A stretch of DNA of 64,000 nucleotides from Microdon myrmicae (taxonomy: Eukaryota > Arthropoda > Insecta > Diptera > Syrphidae): positions 7,716,434 to 7,780,433 of the forward strand of contig OZ007497.1 of NCBI GenBank assembly GCA_963931805.1, in the 5' to 3' direction. Numbering within the stretch: position 1 is the first letter of the stretch; the number at the start of each line of letters is the position of its first letter. The position numbers were made by a program, and so were the translations under genes. Positions 1 through 11,399 of the stretch are shown piece after piece. Under the pieces are notes generated by a model. It worked only from the letters and a program-made list of their open reading frames with translations, was not told the DNA's origin and made no database searches.

Positions 1-99
1 ACTTATTGTAAATTTAAATTTAAATTTAATTTTTATAATCTTTAATTTTTTATCTCTTTAAGTTTTAATATATAATATTATATACCTATACATCCCCAG
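1..99. other. AT-rich left flank
   Basis: Very AT-rich sequence before the CR1-like LINE. No ORF or repeat boundary can be fixed here, and part of it may belong to the element's 5' UTR. Confidence 0.4.
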
Positions 100-212
100 C
101 TTCCGCAGTCAGTGTTAGGTTCTCCATTTGTCTCCCTTCCAACCCCCACTGTCTTTTTTCTGTCCACTTTTTTTCTCTCCCCTTCATCTCCTCCCATAAC
201 CGTTATCCCATC

Positions 213-1094
213 ATGTCATGTGGCAACCAGACTTGTGGGATTAACAACACCAATGCCGACTTCGTTCGTTGTAAAGGCACCTGCGGCAAAAACTTCCATA
301 CCACCTGCGTGGGCCTGAACTAGCGCAACACGCACTTCGCGAAAGAATTTCCTTACAACCTATTATTTTTCTGCGATGAATGCAAGGATGTTTCGCTTTC
401 CCAGGTCCTATTGGCAACCAAAAGCCTAGGAGTCGCAATCGACGGCGCCCTAAGCACAAATCAAAAAATAATCTCCGATTTAATTTCACCCCTCGAGAGT
501 AGCATAAGGTGTACTGACGACCCCGGCTCTCTCCACCATATGTCGCTCTCTGTTATCCCCTCCCTCATCAGAGACAACAACAAAACAATCGTTAATCAAA
601 TTTCCCACTCGTTCAATGAATCCCTTAAAGAGAGAACTCATGAAGTACTCCGCGCCATTCGTTCCGACTTGGACAGATTCCAGCAATCGACGTCCAAAAA
701 CCCGCCTGTTCACTTTACCAGTCCCTTTTGTGATGACATTCTCAGTAAACTCAACAGCCTTGGTGGGGAGGTCGCTATGTCGCACTCTTCCACTCAGAGC
801 TACCTTATCTCGGCCGATCCTAACCCGTTACTTGAGCTTGTTCTCCACAAACTCGACTCTGTCGCTGATGAATTTTCGGCTTTTCGATCTTTGATGGGCA
901 AGCAAGACACCGCTATAGCCTCAGTACAGTCGAAGCAAATAAACCCCCACGCCCCCACAGGATGCGTATCATCTCTACACGATGAACTCCAGATCGTACC
1001 CCCACTCCCACCTCTTACCACTACACCCCAAATTACCTGCCCCACATCTCCCGCCCCCTACTTCAACTCCAGTTTCCAAAATTCCCCAAGCTGA
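213..1094 (+). pseudogene. LINE ORF1 with PHD-type zinc finger (broken)
   Basis: The frame opens at ATG 213. Residues about 3-65 hold a Cys4-His-Cys3 pattern (CGNQTC, CKGTC, FHTTC, FCDEC), typical of the PHD finger of CR1 ORF1 proteins, which bind nucleic acid. An in-frame TAG at 321-323 interrupts the finger. Beyond it the frame is open to 1094, with a coiled, Ser/Asn-rich middle region. Homologous coding appears to continue in other frames to about 2008 (Pro-rich linker, then a short globular stretch near KLRNSRTYEN), so several frameshifts separate pieces of one ORF1. Not functional as it stands. Confidence 0.7.
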
Positions 1095-2009
1095 CCCTCC
1101 ACTAATAGTCCACTTGGGCACATCTTGGACACCTGCTGAATGGCAAGCTCGGCTCAATAAACTGGAGCAGTCAAATCTAGCAGTCACTTCATACCTGTTA
1201 AAGGGCGCACCAAAGACTGCGAACCCCGCTTGGATTGCTGAGTTCTTCCTGATGAAATTCTGCATTCCAGTAAATGAATGTCACTCACCACCCACAACAT
1301 GCACCCCTTTTCTCAATCCCAGAAGCACACGCACTCGTATCCCCGATCCAGCCCCAAGACGACCCACCAAACCCTCTCCCAAGCCGAGTTTCAACCGGCC
1401 CTCCCGCACATTATCTCACCTAGACCGCACCCCTTATCCGAAACCCTCCTCCACACACACCCGCAATGTCGTCCCGCCCAACACCGACCCAACTACTCCC
1501 CGCACATCACATCCTGCCCCTAACCCCAACCACTTTCCGGTCTTTGACCTAAAAACAGGTGCTAAATACACCAATTTCAAAAGATCGCACACTCTCATAC
1601 CATTGGGCCCCGCCCATGAAGGCACAGCCCATTTGTCCCCCGAACAGTGCTCAAGATCGAATCTCTTACCCCCTCGCCCCATTTCCCCTTCACGCACCAG
1701 CCCCGCACCCCCTCGCCCTCCAGTTGTTGATCCCCTCCTTCCACCTCCTGTCAAGATAACTCACAATCCCTTAAGTCATCTGAATGCCGCTATGCCCTCG
1801 CGAAGCTTCGAAACAGTCGGACATACGAGAACGTCCGCATCTATCTGGCTTACCTTCATGGCAAATCTGAAGCAGTCTGCTACGAAGGCAAAACGAAAAC
1901 TAGTGTTAAGATATCCATTCAGCAGGAAGGTCTCCCCACCGATTTTCCTAGCCTTCATAATTTGTACATAAAATTCCATGAAAACTTCAATATTCCCCCC
2001 AAAAAGTAA

Positions 2010-5000
2010 CAAGAGACTTCTCAGCTTTTCGACAATACATTTGCACGAAAGTGGCATCTGGTCCCCTACGCAGGGAACCCACAAATAAGAAGTTTTTTCG
2101 GCACTAAACGGCTACCCAACCCACTTTCAACAGGCTCTCCCAATACTCTTCCCCTAACCATTTACTGCCAGAATGTCAGAGGACTGCGGTCCAAAACGCA
2201 TTCGATCTTACAAAATACTCACGCCTTTCCCTTTGGTATATACGCACTGACCGAAAGTAACCTGACCCCCAGTATCAACAGCCTGGAACTGTTCCCCCCC
2301 TCCTTCACAGTTTTTCGGGACGACGAGGTCCATCATTCCGGTCCTGACACCCCCTGCCGAGGCGTGCTGCTTGCCATCCAAAACGGACTTACATCTTCTC
2401 TTATCACCATCTCTTCTTCTCCCAACCTCGACTATGTCGCAATAAAACTGAAAGCTTAAAGTCCGTGTTCATCATATGCTTTTACATACCTCCATCGCAA
2501 GCTATCGAGTCATACTCACTCGCTATTGCGGCAATCGACCACATAACAGAGCCTAGTTCTTCCCAAGACGACATTGTAGTCCTTGGCAATTTTAATCTCC
2601 CCAATCTCCAATGGATGCTGTCTGACGACCACTCCCACTACATCTCAAACCCCACTACAACCAAGGAATGTCTCTTTATAGACAGGCTCACCGACTCTGG
2701 CCTTTGCGAAGTAAACAATGTCCTAAACCATCTTGGCAGACAACTTGACCTTGTGTTCACGATAGACCCCCTTAATTCCTCAGTTGTCTCTGTCCCCACA
2801 CTCTCTCAACTATTGACAACCACCACCCCCCGCTTCTCGTATCCTTATACCACGACTACTCAGCCCACAGCACTCCGCCCCCCTATCAATTTTCTTTCAA
2901 ATTCCGAAAAGCCAATTTCCGCCTCATAAATGAGTACCTCGGCAATATCACACTCTGCGTAAATGAAATAAGTGTAGAGGACGCTACAGCCTCGCTCTAC
3001 ACAGAAATCCACAACGCCATATCCCTATATGTCCCGTACTCCCGACACAGGTTATCATTCTCATCGCCCCCATGGTATAACCACAAACTACGCACCCTTC
3101 GTAACAAAAGGAATAAGTTGTGGAACACTTTCCTAAACACGCGTTCTCCCCTTGACTAGTCCAACTATCTGGGTTACTTTTACCAATTCACTGGGCTTTA
3201 CAGCTCTCTCTACCACAATCACCTTGCCAAAGCTCAATTCAACCTGATCAACGACCCCAAATCTTTCTTCCACTTCATCAACCACAAACGGAAATCTGAT
3301 ACCTATCCCACATCCCTTTTCAACGGCTCAACTACTACAACGGACTCCCAAACCATATCCAATCTTTTCGCGTCCTTCTTCAAACTATCCTTCACGGACG
3401 ACTCGTTCGAGCCTAACCACTCCCACTTTACTGGCATGTCTGAATTCTCCCTCGGCCCTCTCATCCCTCTACAGATACAACAACACCAAGTCGCAAAGAA
3501 ACTTGAAGAACTGAAAGATGATTTCAGTCCCGGCCCAGACGGACTCCCTGCTATCCTCTTAAAAAATGTTCCTCTTCTCTCTCTCTCCCGCTCGCGTCAA
3601 TTTTCAATCTATCCCTTGCTCAAGGTCTATTCCCTAACTTTTGGAAATCCTCTTACATAACCCCCATACATAAAAAGGAAAAAAAAACGATATATCCAAC
3701 TATCGTCGTATTCGCACATTCCTAAACTGTTCGAAGGCCTACTATACGAGGCGTTAAATTTTCGGTGCGCACCCATCATCTCTCCGAACCAGCGGCTTCC
3801 TCTCAGGCAGGTCCATTACTACTAACCTTGTCGAATTCACATCCCACACACTCCTTGCCCTAGAAAACGGCGATGAGGTCGATGTAGTCGCTACCGACTT
3901 TAGCAAGGCCTTCGACAAAATCTCCCATAACCCCATTCTCTTTAAGCTATTCTCCCTCGGTTTCGAACCCCTGTTGATTAAGTGGGTCTCATCCTATCTT
4001 AGTTATCGAACCTGCCGCGTGCGATTTAGATCCACCCTCTCCGATCCTTTTTTCCGAACCTCAGGTGCCCCCCATGGCAGTCACCTCGGCCCACTCCTAT
4101 TTATCCTAACCATAAACGACATAGGCTCCTGCATTAATCACTCCTTCATCTCGCTTTACGCGGATGATTCCAAAATGTTTAAGACAATCCGCTCTTCCCT
4201 GGACTCCTCACTTCTCCAAGCAGATCTTGACAGCGTCTCGACTTGGTGCCAAAATAATTGTCTAGAAATGAATATCGCCAAATGTCACACAATCACCTTC
4301 TCTCGGAAGAGTTCTCCCACTCACCCACGCTCCTATCTCTTACTGAACCAACCGATAACATCGGTTGAATTGCTTCGCGATTTTTCATTTTTTCATTTTT
4401 AAAACATTTTTTATTTTTCTTTTTATATTCTTAATTTCTAAATTAAAGGCTAGACAAAAAATGCTTAAATTCTAGCTTAATTATCTTATATAATAACTTA
4501 CTGGTCCTTCGCAGACGCTCTAAGCTAAACATTACTTAACATTTGTATAATTTGCCTTTCGGCGACAGAACTTTGTGGCAGTACTGATAATTAGTTGAAA
4601 TACAAAGAAAAATTTGAAAAACTTTGTCAATTTTTTTGTTTTTTTTTTCTTAAAATTTAACTTACTTAACTTACCTAATATATATATATATATTTTTTTT
4701 TTTTTATTTATTTTTTTTTTATTTTTTATTTTTTTTTTTTTATTTTTATGTAAAAGCACTTAACCTAACTTAACTTAAATCTTATACTACCCTAATTCTA
4801 GAAAAGCTAAGTCTATGTAAGCTAGCTGATGATAGTATGATTCTATACCGACTTTGGTATCCAGGTCTTTATATGCCATTCAACCACCAGAACTGTTGAC
4901 GCAGTCTAATACTATCGTCCCGGTCTCTGTGGGAGATAGCCCTACTGAAGCGCAGGAGCTCTTCTTCGGTGCGCGCTACTTCCCGGTCGTAGCACAATCG

Positions 5001-5710
5001 CCCGTCTACAGATGATCTACTTACATGATAGATCAGCGGAATTCCGGATCTATCCTGTATAAGCCCTTTCATATCCAAGTCAAGGAACGGAATTGCTTCG
5101 CGATCTGGGCGTCCTATGCAACAAGGAGCTCAAATTTACCGCACATTTTGATTATATAATCCTCAAGGCTAACGCCGCCCTTGGGTTTTTCAAACGCTGG
5201 TCGAAGGAATTCCTTAACCCATACGTCACCCGATCACTCTACACAATTTTTGTACGGCCACTACTGGAATACTCTAGTCAGGTCTAGTCCCCATATCAAG
5301 TGACTCACACTCGCAGGATTGAGGGAGTTCAACGTCGTTTCTTGCTCTTCGCCCTCCGCGGACTAAACTGGGAAAATCGGCTGATTCTACCACCATACAC
5401 AAGCCCGCTCCGTCTAATCAATCTAAACACACTTGAAGAACGCAGAATCCATGCCGATATCATATTTGTCCATCGCCTCCTGTCTGGCTCAATCAATTGC
5501 CCAAGCCTGCTCTCCACTTTAACATTGCATACAAACCCCCGTAACGTACGTAATCCACGACTGTTTTACGTGCCTGCTCATCACACTTATTACGGTGCTA
5601 ACGAACCCATCTCGCGTATGCTACGACAGGCCAACTCTTTCCCCACCTCCATCGATTTCAAGATCTCCACCCCCACTCTTAAACGACGTATCAGGATAAA
5701 CCCGTCCTAA
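2010..5710 (+). pseudogene. LINE ORF2: endonuclease plus reverse transcriptase (broken)
   Basis: Endonuclease pieces are QNVRGLRSK, ALTESNL and, after a frameshift near 2460, VVLGNFNLP. The usual GDFN of the catalytic site reads GNFN, so a catalytic Asp is lost. A linker with SPPWYNHKLR (about 3065) precedes the RT: SPGPDGLPA (3530), TDFSKAFDKISH (3890), SGAPHGSHLGPLLF (4060) and the catalytic YADD (4160). The thumb and C-terminal region resume after the antisense insert, at 5090 (LLRDLGVLCNKELKF, then FKRWSKEF), and run to 5710. There are several frameshifts and stops. The enzyme would have nicked target DNA and copied its own RNA; it is dead here. Confidence 0.75.
4382..5089 (-). mobile_element. 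Retroposed insert inside the LINE, 15-bp TSD
   Basis: The 15-base sequence GAATTGCTTCGCGAT occurs at 4367-4381 and again at 5090-5104, and the LINE reading frame is continuous if the insert is removed. On the minus strand the insert ends in an A-rich tail (4382-4400), and long T runs on the plus strand mark further A-rich sequence. At its 5' end (minus) a frame open from the very first base encodes about 70 residues ending QQFWWLNGI (4869-5078). That is the pattern of a 5'-truncated retroposed transcript ending in a short coding tail and a long 3' UTR. Source element or gene not recognised. Confidence 0.75.
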
Positions 5711-6075
5711 ATCCCCCCCCCCCCCCCCGCCCAATAATACCCGCTCCCCTGCAATCCTACCTCTCCTCTCCTACCTTCAAAATAGTTCCCCCAGCCCCAC
5801 CCACAATTTCAACCTCTTGCCCCAGCTCACCAACCCCGCCCCCTACCAGTACGTAGACATGCCCTGCACTGCCACTGTCTCACAAATTCCGAATTTACCA
5901 CCCCCACATACGCTCGCTCCTCCCTAGCCACCTACCTCTCCCATCGCACAGTCACCTTCACCTTCCTAGTTTTTTTCTTTTTTTCTCCTTCTTACTCTAG
6001 TTTTAAGATAGTCTGTAAGACTTTTTATATTAACTTAATTTAAGTTAATGGAAGCTTGCATTAAGCTAAATAAAT

Positions 6076-6112
6076 GAGGGTTCTGCCCTCACACTAAACA
6101 CTAAACACTAAA
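6076..6112 (+). repeat. LINE 3' terminal hairpin and ACTAAAC tail
   Basis: GAGGG-ttctg-CCCTC stem-loop followed by three ACTAAAC-type units. The same arrangement occurs at the other copy of this LINE family near 43937-43972 and, inverted, near 43490-43550. It is probably the 3' recognition signal for the LINE reverse transcriptase (known for CR1-like elements; inferred here). Confidence 0.65.
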
Positions 6113-6113
6113 C

Positions 6114-6760
6114 CCCATGATGATATCTCACAAGCCGAAGAAAGCCAAAGAAGAAGCATTGATGGAACACTCACTGCCAAACCCTTCGGAGATAGACATT
6201 TTTCTGAACAGACCTACGATTATAACGGCACGTTCACGAAAAATGCTTAGATTTCCCATGGAAATCCGGGAAGAGATAATGCAGTACAATCAGGGATTTT
6301 CATATCCAATTGTATTGTAGGGAAGGTGAAGAGTGCCCAAGTAAAGGTGATCAATATCGCAAATTATCTCCAAACCATAGACCGGATTAGGTGGAATTAC
6401 ATCCAATTAAGGAATTTTCCATCTTTCCGCTGGAAAGCAAGGGCCAACCGAAGCTAAGGACGACCACTCACACTAACTAGCTGGATGGAGGCTCACAAAC
6501 GGAACACTATTTGGACAATACAATCGTTAACAAAGCCTGATGGAACACACTCATGGAATGAATCACCATTCATGTAGAAAATTATACTACTTCCTTATCG
6601 GTACTGCACAAAAAGATAGTTTATTTTAATACGTAAGTCTTCAACGAAGCCAACGACCATTAATAATAATTCTTCTAATCGGAAAAACAAAAGAACAATT
6701 AAGACTATAAAAGCGGAAATTAGTGAGTGTTGGGCGAGGACAGGGAGACGGAGTCCGTAA
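6114..6760. other. Unassigned stretch between two LINE copies
   Basis: It contains a short open frame at 6117-6320 (+; 67 residues, Lys/Glu-rich start, ending in FSYPIVL) that I do not recognise. The following 440 bases are moderately AT-rich without clear coding or repeat structure. It may be host sequence or a decayed element. Confidence 0.3.
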
Positions 6761-6764
6761 CAAA

Positions 6765-7190
6765 ACTCCGCCCTTGGATTCGTGAAACGCTGGTCGAAAG
6801 AATTCTCTAATCCCTACGTTTCGCAATCACCCTATATAGCCTTTGTCCACCCCCTTCTAGAGTACACCAATCAGGTCTAGTCTTCTCACTACTCGTCCCA
6901 TATTCGCATGATCGAAAATGTCCAACGTCGGTTTTTGCGTTTTGCCCTTCGTAACTTGACATCCTCTTCAACCACCTTTCTATCACTGGTTCGGTCTCCA
7001 CACTAACCCCCGTAACCTATGAAACGTCTTTTCTGTCTGCCCGCCCATCACACTTCCTACGTCTCTAACGAACCCCTTTCACGAATGCCGCAAAGGGCAA
7101 ATTTGCACCCTTCCTCCTTCGATTTCAATCTCACCTCTTCTGCTCTCAGACTTCGTCTTCTCTCTTTCCCACCCTAATCCCACCCCACCA
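6765..7190 (+). mobile_element. Degraded CR1-like ORF2 fragment
   Basis: Translation shows FVKRWSKEF, NPYVSQS, HPLLEY and VQRRFL in order, matching the C-terminal part of the ORF2 at 5180-5700 in the same orientation. An internal deletion follows (the segment after RRFLRFALRN is missing). It then resumes with HTNPRNL. Many stops. This is a separate, older copy of the same or a sister family. Confidence 0.65.
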
Positions 7191-7619
7191 CCGTCCACAC
7201 CCTTATTACCGCACACTCTCCAACTCCCGATCCTCCTATCCTACTAGTCGTCTTAACCCTCAACCTCCGTAATAAAATTAAAGGCTTTTATTTTTTCTTG
7301 TCCATTCTGTTCCTTTCTTAGATTAAGTGTAGTTAAACTATTTTTTTATTGTTTTATTTATTGTAATAAATGTAATTTATCTATATAAGCTTAGGGGAAT
7401 GGGGGCGAACATACAGGGCAAAGTCTCTGCTTTCAACCCGGCGAAAGCCAGGGCGATCCTTGTTCCTGTTCAATCTAAGTTGGCATCAGTCTCCCCGTGA
7501 CACCCCTGGATAGCTACTTTGGCACCCGCCAAATAGTGAACCAATACATGCAGCGACATCCTGAGAAACGTTGGCGCAAGGCTAATAACCTTGCCCGGAA
7601 AAACAAATTGTTGTGGACA
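7191..7619 (+). other. Possible RTE/LINE tail split by the solo LTR (left part)
   Basis: AT-rich 3' UTR-like sequence (7260-7390), then a more GC-balanced stretch ending in GACA. With the solo LTR removed it joins 8905 onward, which ends in an (ATG)n run near 8989-9004. Short trinucleotide tails are typical of RTE-type LINEs. The family could not be confirmed. Confidence 0.3.
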
Positions 7620-8900
7620 TGTGGGGGTTCTCTACATCACACAGAACCAACCCACAACCCTAACCCGCCAACATGCAAAAATCGAATCTGCAATAGCATA
7701 TATTCCCAAATATGCAATAAAACATTTCCCAAACCTCCAAGAGAATATAATTCAACCGAATATATTCTAACCACCACCACATGCATTTTCCCAAAATTGC
7801 GTTACTCAATTATCCATATTTCCTCAACGCAACCAAACAATCCACATTTCCCCGAAACTCGTATGCCATAGCAAACGCATATTCAATCCTCAACGGAACA
7901 TCAGCAAGCATACCCAGCCGCACACATTTCTCCGAAGTTCATATGCCTTAACAAAGCGTATACCCAATCCTCAACGGAACACTACCAACCAAATAAACCG
8001 CGCACATTTCCCCGAAATTATTTCAGTTAACATTTCTATCTAAACGATATCCCTTGCTTGCACCCAAGCCATTCCAATTTCCCCCGAAAACACATCCCCA
8101 TGCTCGCTCGCGTCGCCAAACCAATTCCCGGTACACCCAACCAACGAAGTCAACCCAGCCTGTACGGCCAGAATTCGTTGGAACTGAATTCCTATGCGAG
8201 CATAGCAACTCGTCCACAATTCCCCGTAATCGGCAGCGAGCCTAACTCTGCCATGACGCACCGCCACGGCGCAACGAATGAATTATATTCATCCATGAGT
8301 CAGTCGAGTTTTAACAACCAATCGAGAAGGGTCCGAATTCTGCAACCGAGTGTCTTAAGCATTTCACATTTGTCCGTGGCGTTTAAACACCGTAGCTTAA
8401 CAGAATAAAAAATAGAAACCGAGTGTCTTAAGCATTTCACATTTGTCCGTTGCGTTTAAACACCGTAGCTTAACAGAATAAAAAAATAGAAACCGAGTGT
8501 CTTAAGCATTTCACATTTGTCCGTTGCGTTTAAACACCGTAGCTTAACAAAAAAAGATAGAAACCGAGCGCCTTAAGCATTTCACATTTGTCCGCTGCGT
8601 ATAAACACTAGTTTAACAAAAATAAAACAGAAACACCGACATTCTATAGCTCGACCATCGTTTCCCCGCCACGTGTGTTTGTTCGTTAGTTTACCAGATA
8701 AGAGGGGAGGAAAACGTTACCATAACCAAGGTGTATTACAACTAATAAACGAAACCCAATTGCAATCAATTAAAGAACCCCTTTACTACCAACCATTCAG
8801 TGCGTTTTATTTGGCATTTCGGCGAGCGGCGCCCGGAGCGACATCGGTGGAGATTCACTGAATCCACGCCGTACTGGCGTAAGAGACGAATACCCCCACA
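7620..8900. mobile_element. Solo LTR, 1281 bp, TSD GACA
   Basis: It begins TGTGGGGGT and ends ACCCCCACA, an inverted pair, and is flanked by GACA at 7616-7619 and 8901-8904. No internal region is present, so it is a solo LTR of a Gypsy-type family (4-bp TSD). It contains short repeated phrases around 7840-8010 and a tandem array at 8346-8632. Transcription direction is not established. Confidence 0.8.
8346..8632. repeat. Tandem array of four 71-74-bp units
   Basis: Units start at about 8346, 8419, 8493 and 8564 with CCGAGTGTCTTAAGC or a close variant, each holding CATTTGTCCG and GTTTAAACAC. The last unit is the most diverged. The array lies inside the solo LTR, so it is probably a family feature such as repeated regulatory sequence. 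Confidence 0.8.
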
Positions 8901-8904
8901 GACA

Positions 8905-9060
8905 ATTTAAGAAGTCTCGGATAAGGACCGGATACCAGTGGAGAGACTTGCCAAAATAGGCCAAGACCGGACCCCGGTTGTACTGCCAATGATGATGATG
9001 ATGATTGCATTTCTCTCGTAAGCTAACCAATTCTGTAAAAAAATACGTATAGGACATAAA
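8905..9060 (+). other. Possible LINE tail (right part) with ATG repeat
   Basis: Right-hand continuation of 7191-7619. One frame reads RTGYQWRDLPK, then a stop, then AKTGPRLYC, followed by four to five ATG units. This resembles the end of an RTE-type ORF with its short trinucleotide tail. Weak assignment. Confidence 0.3.
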
Positions 9061-10499
9061 GTATGTATTTCAGTACGATCTATAACTTTTCAATATTTGC
9101 TGTAATAAATGTAACCAACCATTTTTATGGTTTTCACCAACTTTATCCCTTCCACCTATTTTTTTTTTTCGTTGGTTTTTCTTTAAACTGGATGTTATAA
9201 TATGAGCGTCGATACTGAACACATAAACACCCTATGGAAATTAGCCATAGTGTAAACTACTTTTTAGTTTCCCTATTATTTTGTTCATGAGTTTAAAAAA
9301 TTCCTTACGTTTTCGTGTTAATTCTATATATTAATGGTGCTACCTCTTAAAGCTTGACCTTCCTGGAGCATAAACTTACACTAGTCATTAAAAAAACCCT
9401 TTCAAATACAATAATAAACAAAACGGTCGTTTATGGAACGAAGCACGATGAGAAGTAGAAACAACATTAAAATATAATCAGTTTTACTCGTCCAAAAAAT
9501 ATGAAAACACAAAACAGTCATCTATCAAAGTATGTGTTGTGTTTACTTCTTAGCTCAACTCTTTTTATTTCCTTTAAGAAATTGCTAACGTCCAAATTTC
9601 ATATTTGACTTCATATGTAATTGTTGGTCGCTGGCAACCCAATGATCTCGTCTTTTTCAGCTGGCACAAACTTCTAAGAAGTGGGTAATGTTTGGAGCGT
9701 TTTCAAGCTGTGCGTGCTTTGTAACACTGCAGGCTAAACAATGTAAATATTTAAATTAAAACTGCCCATATTTCTTAGAAGTCTATTGCGCCAGCACGTC
9801 CCTTCACGCCGTTAGTTAGAACAGAATTTTAAGTGCCACCCTTGGGGAAAGGCTCGATTTTAAATTTAAATGTCGAAATTATAACGAAATTTCTGCGGTC
9901 TGAATACAAAGAAAAAAATGCGTAATGTGGTTCTCCATAAATAAACTGAGAATTTTCTTGACCAGACAACCAGACATTGAGTTAGTTTTTGTAATTTTGG
10001 GCATAAGCAAAAAGGCATATTTTGGGTGGGCAAAAGTAAAAGTAAATAATGTCCAGATGCAAATGTGCCATAATTTCTGCGAATGGCATCTAATATCATT
10101 GTGCTTTGACTTCTATACTGCCGACAGATAGAGAATTATTATTAGATGGAGATTATTGTTTTTTACAGCTTCGTATAAAATTTCCGCGAAAACAGTGACA
10201 TTACTTTTACGTAACCCTATGTTAATAATTGTACATTGTTCATCGGCAAGGTAAAGCCACTCAGTAGAAATATAAAATTGAACATCTTTACTTTACAGAA
10301 AATTTAAATGCCAATATATATCATTTTAGAGGGGAAAAGGGATTTGTTTTCAATGTTTTTTCACCCTATGTGGATAAATTGAACAGCACCGGTCTAAGGT
10401 ATGTAGGTTCAGTATGGTCATGCCCCGATGCTTTTTACCCAAAGCAAGAGAAGAGTTGACAGAACATTTTAACCTAAGATAATATCCACAACAGCGGGC

Positions 10500-10502
<3 letters not shown>
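9061..10502. other. AT-rich sequence, nothing recognised
   Basis: I looked for coding, repeat ends and RNA genes on both strands and found only short uninformative ORFs and small homopolymer runs. Probably intergenic DNA or very old repeats. Confidence 0.4.

Positions 10503-10537
<35 letters not shown>
10503..10537 (+). repeat. Poly(A) run of 35
   Basis: An uninterrupted run of 35 A. It could be the tail of a retroposed copy lying to its left, but no target-site duplication was found. Confidence 0.8.
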
Positions 10538-10540
<3 letters not shown>

Positions 10541-10651
10541 CCTAGGACAAAGATGGCGAACCTTTTTATGTGCGTGTTGTTACCATCATTTGATAATTTG
10601 TAATTATAATATAATTTTGTTTTAATATGGTCTGATGGTAAGGTGGTGGAG

Positions 10652-10715
10652 GAGTTGCGCGATCCACAAGTGAGTGTTCGAACACGCCCCGATTCGGGTG
10701 TGGATCGTGCAACTC
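10652..10715. repeat. 16-bp stem inverted repeat
   Basis: GAGTTGCGCGATCCAC at 10652-10667 pairs with GTGGATCGTGCAACTC at 10700-10715 with one mismatch, loop 32 bases. The right arm is the first part of the long direct repeat that starts at 10702. Confidence 0.7.
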
Positions 10716-11399
10716 TTCGAGTACGAATTCGGTTGGAAGTGGATGTCGATTGGGTGAGGGAGAGGAACAGAAAGAGGAATTTTCAATTCCGTTTGTTTTG
10801 GTTTTGAAAGATACTGTTTTCGGGGTTCCGTTGATACGGGGAGATAAAAAAAAGAGAGTTGATGAACGGTCGAAGAAAGGAAGTTTTGTAAAAGCGGTTA
10901 ACTAATTTAAAGATTGAAAAAACCAGTTTAAGTTGTTAAATTAATTAAAATAAAGTTGTAAAAAGCAGTTAACTAATTTAAAGATTGAAACAACCAGTTT
11001 AAGTTGTTAAATTAATTAAAATAAAGTTGTCCTAAGCAGTTAACTAATTAAAAGATTGGAAAAACCAGTTTTTAAGTTGCTGAAAGAATTAAAATAAAGA
11101 TGCCATGGTGTATGACGTACGAAAATTCATCCGCAGTTTTGATTGGGGTATATTGGTGGAAGTTATTGGATGTAGCAGCATTGTACGTGCATGGGATTAA
11201 AACCGGATCTGGCCTAACACAGTCTTGAGACAAGTTTAGATTGAAACTTAAGACAAGGTAACCCCATGTGTTAATTAACATTGAGATTCCGGTGGCTATA
11301 CGTATGCGGACGGAAACACCAGGAAGTTATCAAAGCTAAAGATAAGGTAACCCCATTTGTTATTGACATTGAGATTCCTGTAGCTATACATATGCTACA
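10702..11399 (+). repeat. Long direct repeat A flanking the gag-only element
   Basis: Nearly identical to 13747-14373. Both run from GGATCGT(G/C)CAACTCTTCG to CATATGCTACA. Copy A carries three units of an internal 71-75-bp tandem (GGTTAACTAATTTAAAG type), copy B two, which accounts for the length difference. After copy A come AC and then TGGCGCTGCGG (11402-11412), positioned like a tRNA primer-binding site, though I could not match it to a specific tRNA. It may therefore be the 5' LTR of the gag-only element. No TSD was found. Confidence 0.6.

Larger units (their letters stand above)
100..6113 (+). mobile_element. CR1-like non-LTR retrotransposon (LINE), long but inactivated
   Basis: A two-ORF LINE. 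ORF1 starts with a PHD-type zinc finger, as in CR1-group elements. ORF2 carries an apurinic-type endonuclease (motif QNVRGLRSK near 2170) and a reverse transcriptase (FSKAFDKISH near 3900, YADDSK near 4160). The 3' end is a small hairpin (GAGGG-ttctg-CCCTC, 6076-6090) followed by tandem ACTAAAC units to 6112, the kind of short repeated tail CR1-like elements carry instead of poly(A). Frameshifts and stops break both ORFs, and ORF2 is split by an insert at 4382-5089. A C-run of about 18 lies at 5711-5728. The 5' limit is uncertain. The assignment to the CR1 group rather than another Jockey/CR1 relative is from motif memory, not a search. Confidence 0.8.

Noticed and set aside
982..1971. 329-residue Pro/Thr/Ser-rich frame
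   Set aside because: C-rich sequence of LINE ORF1 linker read out of frame; only a short part (LGTSWTPAEWQARLN region) seems to belong to the real ORF1, which crosses frames.
4532..4759. Lys-rich frame
   Set aside because: Reads through T-rich/A-rich simple sequence in the retroposed insert.
7620..8900. DNA transposon with TGTGGGGG terminal inverted repeats
   Set aside because: The same TGTGG...CCACA ends occur on clear LTRs (G2) with primer site and polypurine tract, so a solo LTR is the better reading.
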